Of a DNA stretch of 64,000 nt, positions 10,878 to 20,174 are shown one piece after another (within the stretch, counting starts at the first letter, position 1; every line of letters begins with the position of its first letter). The DNA is from Limosilactobacillus reuteri subsp. reuteri (GTDB lineage: Bacteria > Bacillota > Bacilli > Lactobacillales > Lactobacillaceae): contig NC_009513.1 in the NCBI RefSeq assembly GCF_000016825.1, forward strand, positions 1,744,501-1,808,500. Direction: 5' to 3'. The translations under genes were made by a program, and so were the position numbers. The notes beneath the pieces are model-generated. The model worked only from the letters and a program-made list of their open reading frames with translations, did no database searches and was not told the DNA's origin.

Positions 10878-11888
<1,011 letters not shown>

Positions 11889-11905
11889 TATAATCACTAC
11901 AAATG

Positions 11906-11941
11906 AAAAAAGAGATTGGATGAATTTCCAGTCTCTTTTTT
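11906..11941. terminator. Bidirectional terminator between ldhD and ECF gene
   Basis: The stem AGAGATTGGA with TCCAGTCTCT is bordered by six A on the left and six T on the right. It is placed to stop both ldhD and the minus-strand ECF operon. Confidence 0.85.
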
Positions 11942-11949
11942 ATTTAGTA

Positions 11950-12483
11950 CTATTGCAAGTAGCGTTTAAACGCAACCGTTAAGGGTTTATACAAGATAAA
12001 ATAACAACCAAAATTACCAACTGCATGATAGAAATCAAATAGCAAGCCACTTAGCCAGTACGCCATAAAAGCAGCCCAGCCCCCATATATCGACATTCCT
12101 AAACTAACTATGAACCCGTATTCAAAACCTAAAAACGTCGCTAAAATTAACTGAAGAGTGAAATGCTTCTTTAAGGGTGTTACTTTAGCTAATCCTGCTA
12201 CTGTAACAACACAAACTATATATGCTAAAATTTGTGGGATTGTCCATATGCCAAATCCTAGTAAGAGATTTGATAGAACCATTATCATTACTGCTAACGA
12301 TATTCCAAAACCAATTCCCAACATTAAAGTTGCAATCATAATTAGATCAGTAACTGGCTGTACATTAGGAATTGGAATAATCTTGAATACACGTAAAACA
12401 GTTCCTAAAGCAGCAAGCATGGCAATTAATGTCATCCGTTTAACTTGATCATGCTTACTAACAACCTGCGATCGCGCTTTCAT
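11950..12483 (-). CDS. ECF transporter S component, probably corrinoid-related
   Basis: This 177-residue integral membrane protein has about five to six helices and the MTLIAMLAALGTVLRV opening typical of energy-coupling-factor S components. These bind a vitamin or its precursor and borrow the EcfAA'T module encoded elsewhere. It lies one base after the DUF4430 gene, at the distal end of the cobamide cluster just beyond cobT. This context suggests a corrinoid, a lower-ligand base or alpha-ribazole as substrate, as predicted for the CbrT and CblT groups. The substrate remains inference. An AAGGCGGAATAAT ribosome site precedes the ATG. Confidence 0.78.
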   Translation of the reverse strand: MKARSQVVSKHDQVKRMTLIAMLAALGTVLRVFKIIPIPNVQPVTDLIMIATLMLGIGFGISLAVMIMVLSNLLLGFGIWTIPQILAYIVCVVTVAGLAKVTPLKKHFTLQLILATFLGFEYGFIVSLGMSIYGGWAAFMAYWLSGLLFDFYHAVGNFGCYFILYKPLTVAFKRYLQ

Positions 12484-12484
12484 A

Positions 12485-12865
12485 TTATTCCGCCTTATCT
12501 AGTGTAAATTGTACCTTATCATTATTCTTAAGAGTTTGCTGATTAGCTAACTTATTTACTTTTTTACCATTTACTGTGTATGTCCAATAAATACTCTTCT
12601 TTTGGTTTTCTTTTCTACCATCAATTGAAGTAATAAAACCTTTTGCTTCCTCAACTTTCCAATTCTTTTTTAGTCCAGTAATTACTTTATCGTTCTTCTT
12701 TAAAGTAGTATTCCTTGTGGCAACAGTCTTCTTACCTTGTTTAAGAGTATAGGTAACTTTTATTGTATTATTATTCCCCTTTTGATCTTTATTTGTATAT
12801 CCAGTTAGCATAAAAAATGCCAAAAACATAGCTAAGATACTGCTCAAAACTTTAAACTTTTTCAT
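12485..12865 (-). CDS. Secreted DUF4430 protein with lost lipobox cysteine
   Basis: This 126-residue protein has an N-terminal hydrophobic signal (residues about 4-22) and a small domain resembling DUF4430, related to the C-terminal domain of transcobalamin/intrinsic factor (KVTYTLKQGKKTV, then SIYWTYTVNGKKV). Proteins of this kind often accompany ECF S components and may be extracellular corrinoid binders. The signal ends FMLTGYTNK: the usual LTGC lipobox has Tyr instead of Cys. It should therefore be released or anchored by its hydrophobic segment rather than lipidated. A strong CAGGAGG ribosome site precedes the ATG. It is transcribed with the S component, and a cre-like box lies 25 bases upstream. 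Confidence 0.72.
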   Translation of the reverse strand: MKKFKVLSSILAMFLAFFMLTGYTNKDQKGNNNTIKVTYTLKQGKKTVATRNTTLKKNDKVITGLKKNWKVEEAKGFITSIDGRKENQKKSIYWTYTVNGKKVNKLANQQTLKNNDKVQFTLDKAE

Positions 12866-12889
12866 AAATTATTGCCTCCTGCGCCTTTT

Positions 12890-12904
12890 TTGAAAGCGCT
12901 ATAG
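12890..12904 (-). promoter_or_regulatory. cre-like site upstream of DUF4430/ECF operon
   Basis: TTGAAAGCGCTATAG matches 13 of 15 positions of the catabolite-responsive consensus WTGNAANCGNWNNCW, with mismatches at the last two positions. It lies just upstream of the ribosome site, where bound CcpA would block transcription. Weak on its own. Confidence 0.35.
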
Positions 12905-12973
12905 TTTTTTTACAACTTAAAAGTACAATTACTTAGGAGACAGTTCAATAGTTTATTAAAAAGCAGACAAATA

Positions 12974-13012
12974 AATTCTACTTTTTTCATGATTAATTAA
13001 AAAAGTAGAATT
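12974..13012. terminator. AT-rich inverted repeat downstream of cobT
   Basis: ATTCTACTTTTTT and AAAAAAGTAGAAT form a perfect 13-bp stem in the 290-base gap between cobT and the DUF4430 gene. A T-rich stretch follows in both directions. It could terminate the cobU-cobT unit, though with few G-C pairs it would be weak. Apart from this hairpin and the cre-like box the gap shows nothing recognisable; I found no cobalamin riboswitch core. Confidence 0.45.
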
Positions 13013-13153
13013 TTATCCTGAGTTTTTTTAGTTTTTCGTCAACATTAGCACTTTTATGTTTATAAAATAACAAGATTTGATTTTTTAACTAATTAGGCTT
13101 TGTCGAAGCAATCATAATAATAATATTTTGTTCTTTTAGTATTTTTTTGGAGT

Positions 13154-14206
13154 TTACGGAATGAAATTGAAGTCCATCTCCTGCAATGTATTCATATTTG
13201 TGAGCATTGCCTTCACTCCATCAAGCCATGGTAAGAGCATCATGGCCCCACTCCCTTCACCCACACACATATTAATATCAATATAAGGATCAAGACCGAG
13301 AGCATCAAGAACAATTCGAGATCCTTTTTCCTTTGATTTATGGGTAGGGATCATATAATTTACTACTCCTGGCTTGATTGAATTCGCTAGTAATGCTGCT
13401 GAATAAGATAAGAATCCATCAAGAAGAACAGGTTTATTCATTGCTCCAGCTGAAAGCATTGCTCCAGCCATTGCACCTAATTCGAGTGCACCAACCTCAC
13501 TTAATACTATAAGCGGATCCGGTGATTCGTTTTCTTTCAAGTTTGCTCGTTCAAGGCTTCTATTAACAACATCAATCTTATGTTTTAAACGTTCATCAGA
13601 AATATTAGACCCCCGCCCAACAACTTCTGCTGCTGTTTTATTCAAAAGTGCTGCAATTATTGCTGAAGCAGCAGTGGTATTTCCCATCCCTAGTTCGCCT
13701 GTTGCAATTACCTGATTACCTTCTTCAAATGCTTTTACTCCCATATCGAAACCATATTGTACAGCTTCTCTCGCTTCTGCTATCGACATTGCTGGTTTAT
13801 GTAGCATATCTTCAGTTTCATGACGGATTTTATGAACCCTGACCAAAGGAAAATTCAAATCTGTTTTAATTCCAATATCATAAACTTGTAAGTCACAATT
13901 AAAAGCTTTTGCTAGTGCTGCAACGGTAGTATGTCCCTTCATCATGTTAACTGCTTGAATTGCTGTAATTTTTTGCGGACTAGCAGAAACCCCTTCATGA
14001 ACAACTCCATTATCAGCTGCAAAAACTAAGCATTTTCGTGGTGTAATATTAAAATCAGTTGTTCGATAAATTCCTGCTAAATGATCAGCAAGTTCTTCTA
14101 AGCGGCCAAGCCCTTTTACCGGTTTAGCAAGATCATCTATTTTCTGCTGCATTGCGTTCATTTTCTCTTCATTAAGTGGTCGCAACTCTACTTCATCAAA
14201 TTCCAT
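13154..14206 (-). CDS. cobT: Nicotinate-nucleotide:base phosphoribosyltransferase CobT
   Basis: This 350-residue enzyme activates the cobamide lower base by phosphoribosyl transfer from nicotinate mononucleotide. Visible family features are KCLVFAADNGVVHEGVSA near residue 60, GELGMGNTTAASA near residue 170, and the C-terminal VGEGSGAMMLLP carrying the conserved glutamate region. I chose the ATG at 14206, one base after the hemD stop with an AGAGGG ribosome site, rather than the ATG six codons earlier, which has none. It is last in cobU-cobS-cobC-hemD-cobT. No dimethylbenzimidazole synthase is visible in the window, which fits adenine as natural substrate (pseudocobalamin, as known for L. reuteri). 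Confidence 0.95.
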   Translation of the reverse strand: MEFDEVELRPLNEEKMNAMQQKIDDLAKPVKGLGRLEELADHLAGIYRTTDFNITPRKCLVFAADNGVVHEGVSASPQKITAIQAVNMMKGHTTVAALAKAFNCDLQVYDIGIKTDLNFPLVRVHKIRHETEDMLHKPAMSIAEAREAVQYGFDMGVKAFEEGNQVIATGELGMGNTTAASAIIAALLNKTAAEVVGRGSNISDERLKHKIDVVNRSLERANLKENESPDPLIVLSEVGALELGAMAGAMLSAGAMNKPVLLDGFLSYSAALLANSIKPGVVNYMIPTHKSKEKGSRIVLDALGLDPYIDINMCVGEGSGAMMLLPWLDGVKAMLTNMNTLQEMDFNFIP

Positions 14207-14207
14207 T

Positions 14208-14918
14208 TTAATTTTCCCTCTCATAATGCCATAAGCTATCTAAAACATTTTCAAGTACGTGCTTTTTCCTATCGGGATATATAACTTTCAATCCCTTTTC
14301 TTGGATATAATTACCGGTATTCTCTCCTAAGACATAGTAATTAATATCACGATACTCATTACTATCTACTCTCGTCATAACTCCAAACATACGATTAAAG
14401 TTCGAAATACTAGTAACTAATGCACTTGTAATATGTTGTTTCATAAAAATTTTAAGTGCTTTTCCTTCATGCTGTTTATCCCATGTATTTTTATAAATTA
14501 CAATTTTTCGTCCATAAAAATCGGAATAGTATTTCTCTGCTTTATCTCCAATAAGCCAACAAACATCCGTAACATGTTTATTCTTTAATTCCTCTAATAA
14601 TGATTTCCGGTTCTCACTTGGAGCAACTTGAATTGGATTACTAACCTTATTTTCCAAATTTTGCTGAATTTTTTTGCTAAGAACATAAATAGTTGCTGTT
14701 GAATTTAGTTTCTTTAACTGATTGCAAAATACCTGCGCACCAAAAAGACTAGTGATTGTTAGGGCCTTACTATTTTGTAAAATCTCTTTATCTTCTTGCG
14801 TTAAATTAACCGCTTTCAAAATTCGGAATGGAAAATAGATCACATCGTCTTTTTGTTCTAACTTTATTCGCCAATATACTGGAACTTTATTTTTAGGATA
14901 AGTAATCAAAATTGCCAT
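14208..14918 (-). CDS. hemD: Uroporphyrinogen-III synthase (stand-alone HemD)
   Basis: This 236-residue protein resembles uroporphyrinogen-III synthases, a divergent family with little motif conservation. It has the two alternating alpha/beta lobes, the N-terminal strand AILITYP, the segment ALTITSLFGAQVFCNQL where other family members read (T/S)S-N/x-G-V, and a late ALVTSISNFNRMF. It would close hydroxymethylbilane with D-ring inversion. A second HemD-like domain is fused to CobA at 27522, so the function may be duplicated. It lies between cobC and cobT, one base from cobT. Confidence is lower than for the other hem genes because of weak conservation. Confidence 0.8.
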   Translation of the reverse strand: MAILITYPKNKVPVYWRIKLEQKDDVIYFPFRILKAVNLTQEDKEILQNSKALTITSLFGAQVFCNQLKKLNSTATIYVLSKKIQQNLENKVSNPIQVAPSENRKSLLEELKNKHVTDVCWLIGDKAEKYYSDFYGRKIVIYKNTWDKQHEGKALKIFMKQHITSALVTSISNFNRMFGVMTRVDSNEYRDINYYVLGENTGNYIQEKGLKVIYPDRKKHVLENVLDSLWHYEREN

Positions 14919-14954
14919 TTTATTATCCTCCTCATGTTTCTACAAATATCTTTT

Positions 14955-15545
14955 TTATTGATTAAGATACCAATTCTGAACAATACCATTTTTTAGATTA
15001 ATAACGCTGTAACAAGATGCCGGAAAGTTAAGCGAATAAAAGTCCGCCGTTGGATCAACCAATTCTTGATAAATAATTCTAATAGAGCCTAGATGAGCGA
15101 CAACAAAAACAACATCATTTTCCATTGTATGATCTAATAACCATCGTAAACCGTAATTTACCCGCTCTTTAAAATCACTAAATGCTTCTATTGTAGGAGG
15201 GGTATAGGTTAATGGAGCTGCTAACCACTTTTCCCATTCATCTGGATAACGATTCTCTATCTCATTCGCATCTAATCCTTCCCAGCATCCAAATCCTTTT
15301 TCGGCAAAATCCGGTAATACGATTGTGGGAACCGTTGGACGCTGTTCTTTTAATGGGACTAATGTTTGGACTGTTCGTTTTAAGTTAGTCACGACAAATA
15401 GTGTTGGATATAACTTATTTACTTTTGTTGCTAATAATTTTGCTTGTTCTTTTCCTTTTTCATCAATTTCCACATTGGCAGTGCCATAAAATTTTCGCAA
15501 ACGATTAAATTCTGTTTCACCATGACGAGCTAAAATTAATTTCAT
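14955..15545 (-). CDS. cobC: Alpha-ribazole-5'-phosphate phosphatase CobC
   Basis: This 196-residue histidine phosphatase begins MKLILARHGETEFNRLRKF, the RHGE catalytic motif of the phosphoglycerate mutase superfamily, with the second histidine in VVAHLGSIR near residue 150. CobC removes the phosphate of alpha-ribazole phosphate or of the finished cobamide phosphate. The start at 15545 overlaps the cobS stop as ATGA with a GAGGTGGGG ribosome site. The longer in-frame reading, to 15788, merely overlaps cobS. A second histidine phosphatase at 43061 could overlap in function. Confidence 0.92.
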   Translation of the reverse strand: MKLILARHGETEFNRLRKFYGTANVEIDEKGKEQAKLLATKVNKLYPTLFVVTNLKRTVQTLVPLKEQRPTVPTIVLPDFAEKGFGCWEGLDANEIENRYPDEWEKWLAAPLTYTPPTIEAFSDFKERVNYGLRWLLDHTMENDVVFVVAHLGSIRIIYQELVDPTADFYSLNFPASCYSVINLKNGIVQNWYLNQ

Positions 15546-16303
15546 AATCCCCACCTCGTCAATATTGTAAGGACAAACAAAAAGATTAACGGTGATAAAC
15601 TTGCAAACGCACCTAAAGTATCCCCTGGCGTTCCCCCTAATACTTTCGTGACCTTTCGTCGATAAGAAATTGCTATTATTGGAATTGCCAGATAGCTTAT
15701 TAATCCCTGCCAAGAGAAACATAAACCTATTATTATAATGGAAAAAATTTGTGCAACAATAATTCGCCATGTGCTTATTCCTAGCCAAATATTCGAAAGC
15801 CCATGTTTATTTTCGGGATAAACCATTTTATAAAATAATAAAGACAAACCAGTTTTAGTTAACATTGTTAAACAAACGGTCAATAAAATCATGTGAAATA
15901 AATCAAAATACGAACTAATAATGATTCCTAGTCCGATTACTAATCCATAATAATATAGTAATGCAAGGCTCCCCATTGTCCCAAGTCTACTATCTTTCAT
16001 GATTGCATAAATTTTATCTGATGTTCGTGATGAAAAGAATCCATCTGCGGTATCCGCCAGTGCATCTAAATGAAATCCGCCCGTTAATAAGCCATCAGTA
16101 ATCCAGTAAAGAATCCATGCAAACCATATCGGAAATAAGTATGTAAATCCCCAAAAAACTACCCCTTCGATACACCCTAATAAAAAGCTAAATAATGTAA
16201 TGTATTGAATACTAGTTTTAACTTTATTAGTAGCATCATCAACTGAAATTGGAATATTTAACTTGGTAAAAAATTGACCAAATAAAATCAATGAATCTAA
16301 CAT
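15542..16303 (-). CDS. cobS: Cobalamin-5'-phosphate synthase CobS
   Basis: This 253-residue polytopic membrane enzyme joins GDP-cobinamide and the alpha-riboside phosphate. The family signature GGFHLDALADTADGFFSSR lies near residue 75, carrying the acidic metal-binding residues, and six to seven hydrophobic segments follow. Length is as usual. An AGGTGAAGTT ribosome site precedes ATG. It is eight bases after cobU and overlaps cobC by four bases, so the trio is translationally coupled. Confidence 0.95.
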   Translation of the reverse strand: MLDSLILFGQFFTKLNIPISVDDATNKVKTSIQYITLFSFLLGCIEGVVFWGFTYLFPIWFAWILYWITDGLLTGGFHLDALADTADGFFSSRTSDKIYAIMKDSRLGTMGSLALLYYYGLVIGLGIIISSYFDLFHMILLTVCLTMLTKTGLSLLFYKMVYPENKHGLSNIWLGISTWRIIVAQIFSIIIIGLCFSWQGLISYLAIPIIAISYRRKVTKVLGGTPGDTLGAFASLSPLIFLFVLTILTRWGL

Positions 16304-16311
16304 AACTTCAC

Positions 16312-16902
16312 CTACTTTAACTTCTGCGCAATTCCACTAATAACAAAATAAACATTATCGGCTTCTTTAGCGATTAATTGATTAACTTCTCCATAAAGAT
16401 CCCGTAATATACGTGTCTGCTTTGTAGCCGGTACTACTCCTAACCCAACTTCATCACTAACAATCACCATTGATTGATTGTTTACTCGAACAGCAGCTAA
16501 GATCTTTTTCCAATTACTAAGTATTTTTTCCCGTACTGTCGCTATTTCTTGTGAAGAAGCACTTTCTAAATAATCATCGATTTTTTCCGGCGATGTTTTT
16601 GCTAAAACTAAGTCATAAAAAAGATTAGTAACTAACATAATGGCATCATCAAGTAAGTAACCATCTTGTTGACTATTATTAATAAGTTCATCGACGTGCT
16701 GATACTGCTCGCGAGTTATCCATTTATTTGAACGTCGAGCTTGGTGACGCTGAATTCGAAGTTGCATTTCGCCATCGGGATTTTTTACTACTCCGGTCGC
16801 AATATAACAGATCCGTTCTTTCCGTGAATACAAGTGCTCTGCAAATTCGGATTTACCACTTTTTGCCCCTCCTAAAACAAAGGTTAAACTGCTGTTATTC
16901 AT
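16312..16902 (-). CDS. cobU: Adenosylcobinamide kinase/guanylyltransferase CobU
   Basis: This 196-residue bifunctional enzyme phosphorylates adenosylcobinamide and then transfers GMP to form the GDP derivative. The P-loop GGAKSGKS lies at residues 10-17. MVIVSDEVGLGVVP, near residue 130, is the typical CobU acidic strand. The ATG at 16902 is nine bases after AAAGGA. An earlier in-frame ATG at 16935 lies inside a terminator-like hairpin and lacks a ribosome site. It is the first gene after that hairpin and heads the cobU-S-C-hemD-cobT group. Confidence 0.94.
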   Translation of the reverse strand: MNNSSLTFVLGGAKSGKSEFAEHLYSRKERICYIATGVVKNPDGEMQLRIQRHQARRSNKWITREQYQHVDELINNSQQDGYLLDDAIMLVTNLFYDLVLAKTSPEKIDDYLESASSQEIATVREKILSNWKKILAAVRVNNQSMVIVSDEVGLGVVPATKQTRILRDLYGEVNQLIAKEADNVYFVISGIAQKLK

Positions 16903-16918
16903 TTTTAATAATCCTTTC

Positions 16919-16953
16919 AAAAAGGGCTGTGACAACCATTGCCACAGCCCTTT
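16919..16953 (-). terminator. Strong hairpin between hemL and cobU
   Basis: AAAGGGCTGTG and CACAGCCCTTT make an 11-bp G-C-rich stem followed on the transcript by TTTTTG. It starts 12 bases after the hemL stop and ends 17 bases before the cobU start. It has the form of an intrinsic terminator inside an otherwise continuous gene string. Confidence 0.8.
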
Positions 16954-16964
16954 AAATATTCTAT

Positions 16965-18260
16965 TTACTTGGTTGCCGCATTAAATGCTGCATCAAATGC
17001 TGCAATTGTCTTTTCAATGTCCTCATCGGTGTGTTTAGTTGAGATAAAGTTAGTTTCAAATTGCGATGGCGCTACATATACACCATGAGCTAATAATTCC
17101 CAGAAACACTTTTCAAATAACTTCTGATCACAAGCTTTAACATCATCAAAATTATTAATTGGATCACTGTTATAAAAGTAACTCCACATTGTACCAACAT
17201 GGTGCACTGTCATTGGTACACCATATTGGTCAGCTGCATGTTTAATGCCTTCTGTTAAAGCAGTAACTTTTTTATCCATTTCAACATAATCATCTGGTGT
17301 TAATTGTTCTAAGGTGCTAATTCCACCAGTCATTGCTAACGGATTACCTGACAACGTTCCGGCATGATAAATATCTCCAGCAGGCGTAATATTTTCCATA
17401 ATTTCACGACGTCCACCAAAAGCACCAACTGGGAGTCCACCACCGATTACTTTGCCTAAAGTGGTTAAGTCCGGCGTGATATTGACTAGACTTTGAACAC
17501 CATGATAAGCTGCCCTGAACCCTGACATAACCTCATCAAAGATCAATAATGCACCATGTTCATTGGTAACGTTACGTAAAGTTTGTAAGAACTCTTGGGT
17601 TCCCGGAATAACTCCCATATTGCCGGCAACCGGTTCAACAATCGCACAGGCAATTTCATCACCATGTTCAGCGAAAAGTTTCTTAACACCAGCAACATCA
17701 TTATAGGCAACGGTAAGTGTATCATAAGCCAGATCATCGGGAACACCAGGCGAAGTATTAATTCCAAACGTTGCTAATCCTGAGCCAGCATCAACTAGCA
17801 ATGAATCGCTATGACCATGATAGTTACCCACAAATTTAACGATTTTTTTTCGATGAGTATATCCACGTGCTAATCTGATCGCACTCATTGTTGCTTCAGT
17901 TCCAGATGAAACCATTCGAATCATTTCAATTGACGGCATAATCTTATTAACAATTTTTGCCAATTCAGTTTCTTGAAGGGTTGGCGCACCGTAGCTTGTT
18001 CCCTTAGCAACTGCTTTATCTAACTCTGCAACTACATGATCATCTGCATGTCCTAAAATTAGTGGCCCCCATGAAAGAACATAATCAATGTACTTATTGC
18101 CATCAATGTCATAAATATATTCGTCCTTACCATGGTCAATGAATAAAGGATCACCACCAACATTTTTAAATGCTCTGACAGGGCTATTGACCCCACCTGG
18201 CATATACTTTTGTGCTTCCTTAAAAGCTATCTTTGACTTTGTTGTATCTAATTTACTCAA
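16965..18260 (-). CDS. hemL: Glutamate-1-semialdehyde 2,1-aminomutase HemL
   Basis: This 431-residue PLP enzyme converts glutamate 1-semialdehyde to 5-aminolevulinate, the second step of the C5 tetrapyrrole route. Features are [11 protein letters not shown] at the N-terminus, [25 protein letters not shown], the PLP-lysine segment [15 protein letters not shown] and [16 protein letters not shown] place the start at TTG 18260 (SKLDTTKSK), six bases after AGGTGGG; the longer in-frame reading would run back over the hemB stop. The length then equals that of other HemL proteins. It is last of hemA-C-B-L and a terminator-like hairpin follows. Confidence 0.96.
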
Positions 18261-18279
18261 AACAAACCCACCTAACAAA

Positions 18280-19251
18280 TTAAAGTTTCTTAGCAACGTC
18301 CTTGGCAAAGTAAGTAATAATTAAGTCTGCTCCAGCTCGTTTCATTCCAACCAGACTTTCGTAAACAATTTGGTTTTCATTAATCCAACCATTAGCCGCA
18401 GCTGCTTTAATCATTGCATATTCACCAGAAACATTATATGCAACTAACGGCAGCAAAGTATGATTACGAACTTCACGCATAATATCCAAGAAGGCCATTG
18501 CTGGTTTAACCATCACAAAATCAGCACCTTCCTTTTCATCACTAGCTACTTCGCGCAATGCTTCTAAGCGATTAGCTGGATCCATTTGATATGTTTTACG
18601 ATCTTTAGGCCCTTCTTTAGGCGAACCATCAGCAGCATCACGGAATGGGCCGTAAAATGATGAGGCAAATTTCACAGCATAGGACATAATCGGTGTATTT
18701 TTATACCCTGCTTCATCAAGTCCTTGGCGAATTGCTGCAACATACCCATCCATCGCATTAGACGGTGCAATTATGTCAGCTCCAGCTTTTACTTGACTTA
18801 CAGCTGTCTTTGTTAAGTATTTTAATGATTCATCATTCAAAACGACCCCATCTTTAAGAATTCCACAGTGACCAGTACTTGTATATTCACATAAACAAGT
18901 ATCAGCGATAACAATTAAATCTGGATAATTTTTCTTAATCAAACGAATTGCCTGTTGAACAATTCCATTATCTTCCCATGCGCCAGTTCCAACTTCATCT
19001 TTTCTTTCTGGAACACCGAAAATAATAATTGATTTAATTCCTAACTTCACAATTTCTGTAATTTCATCAAGAATTGAATCTAAACTGTAACGGTAAATGC
19101 CTGGCATTGATGGAATTTCTTCTCGCCCATTAATAGTGGCATCCACAAAGACCGGCATAATTAGATCATCCTTATTGAGATGAGTCTCTCTTACTAAATC
19201 ACGCATGGCAGTGCTAGTACGTAAACGACGATGACGATCAAATTGCAACAT
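18280..19251 (-). CDS. hemB: Delta-aminolevulinic acid dehydratase (porphobilinogen synthase) HemB
   Basis: This 323-residue enzyme condenses two 5-aminolevulinate molecules to porphobilinogen. The cysteine-rich zinc site [14 protein letters not shown], near residue 120, shows the zinc-dependent type. The two Schiff-base lysines lie in [16 protein letters not shown] and [13 protein letters not shown] ribosome site GGAGAATAGGATA precedes the ATG. It lies five bases downstream of hemC and 19 bases upstream of hemL in one transcript. Confidence 0.97.
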   Translation of the reverse strand: MLQFDRHRRLRTSTAMRDLVRETHLNKDDLIMPVFVDATINGREEIPSMPGIYRYSLDSILDEITEIVKLGIKSIIIFGVPERKDEVGTGAWEDNGIVQQAIRLIKKNYPDLIVIADTCLCEYTSTGHCGILKDGVVLNDESLKYLTKTAVSQVKAGADIIAPSNAMDGYVAAIRQGLDEAGYKNTPIMSYAVKFASSFYGPFRDAADGSPKEGPKDRKTYQMDPANRLEALREVASDEKEGADFVMVKPAMAFLDIMREVRNHTLLPLVAYNVSGEYAMIKAAAANGWINENQIVYESLVGMKRAGADLIITYFAKDVAKKL

Positions 19252-19256
19252 TATCC

Positions 19257-20174
19257 CTATTCTCCTTCAATAATTCCAAATTTATCCTTAGCCAATAACT
19301 GATCAGCAACTTTTTTACCGACTCCAGAATTATTGGCAGGTATTTTTGTTTCTTTTATAACATGTTCACCATTAGGGGAAGCGATCAACCCATCAAATAG
19401 AATTTGACCATTTTTCGCGTAGGCATGGCCCCCAATCGGGAAATTACAACTTCCACCCAATTCACGCATAAATTCACGCTCAACTTGCACACAATAAGCT
19501 GATTCTTCATCATTAATTTGATCAAGCATTTTGCGAATTCTAGTGTCATTTTTTCGGCATTCAATCGCTAAGCAGCCTTGACCAACTGCCGGCATAATAT
19601 AATTTTGCAAATCCAAAACATGATAACTACTTAAGTCAATATTTAATCTTGTTAATCCAGCCTCAGCTAAAATAATACCGTCAAGCGCTTCTGTGTCTAT
19701 TTTTCTTAACCTAGTATCTATATTACCCCTAATAGGTATAATTTTTAAGTCTGGTCGAATACTTAATAGTTGTCCCTGGCGACGTAAACTATTTGTCCCG
19801 ATTCGTGCACCTTTAGGAAGGTCATTCAACGATGAAAGATTTTTCCGGCTGACTAAACAATCATATGGAGATACTCGTTTAGGAAATGCTCCTAAAACTA
19901 ATTCTTCTGGAAGAATCGGCATCACATCTTTTAGACTATGAACAGCAAAATCAATCGTGCCATCTTTTAGTTCGTCTTCAATCTCTTTAACGAAAACGCC
20001 TTTCCCACCGATTTTAGCAAGGCTGACATGTCGGTTTCGATCCCCTTCAGTAATAACGTTTTTTATTTCAAATTTTATGTCGGGGAAAATCTTTTCCAAA
20101 CTAGCGATTACCAATTCTGTTTGCGCCATTGCTAGTTTACTTTTCCGACTGCCAACAATTACTTTATTTGTCAT
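19257..20174 (-). CDS. hemC: Porphobilinogen deaminase (hydroxymethylbilane synthase) HemC
   Basis: This 305-residue enzyme polymerises four porphobilinogen units to hydroxymethylbilane. It shows [16 protein letters not shown] at the N-terminus, [23 protein letters not shown] with the cofactor-site arginines, and the dipyrromethane-attachment cysteine in [13 protein letters not shown] near residue 240. The start overlaps the hemA 3' end by 11 bases, so the pair is coupled. Length is usual for the family. Confidence 0.97.
   Translation of the reverse strand: MTNKVIVGSRKSKLAMAQTELVIASLEKIFPDIKFEIKNVITEGDRNRHVSLAKIGGKGVFVKEIEDELKDGTIDFAVHSLKDVMPILPEELVLGAFPKRVSPYDCLVSRKNLSSLNDLPKGARIGTNSLRRQGQLLSIRPDLKIIPIRGNIDTRLRKIDTEALDGIILAEAGLTRLNIDLSSYHVLDLQNYIMPAVGQGCLAIECRKNDTRIRKMLDQINDEESAYCVQVEREFMRELGGSCNFPIGGHAYAKNGQILFDGLIASPNGEHVIKETKIPANNSGVGKKVADQLLAKDKFGIIEGE

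Noticed and set aside
18139..18324. Extended N-terminus for hemL and a plus-strand frame over the hemB/hemL junction
   Set aside because: The hemL ribosome site and family alignment place the start at 18260; the extra sequence only overlaps hemB.
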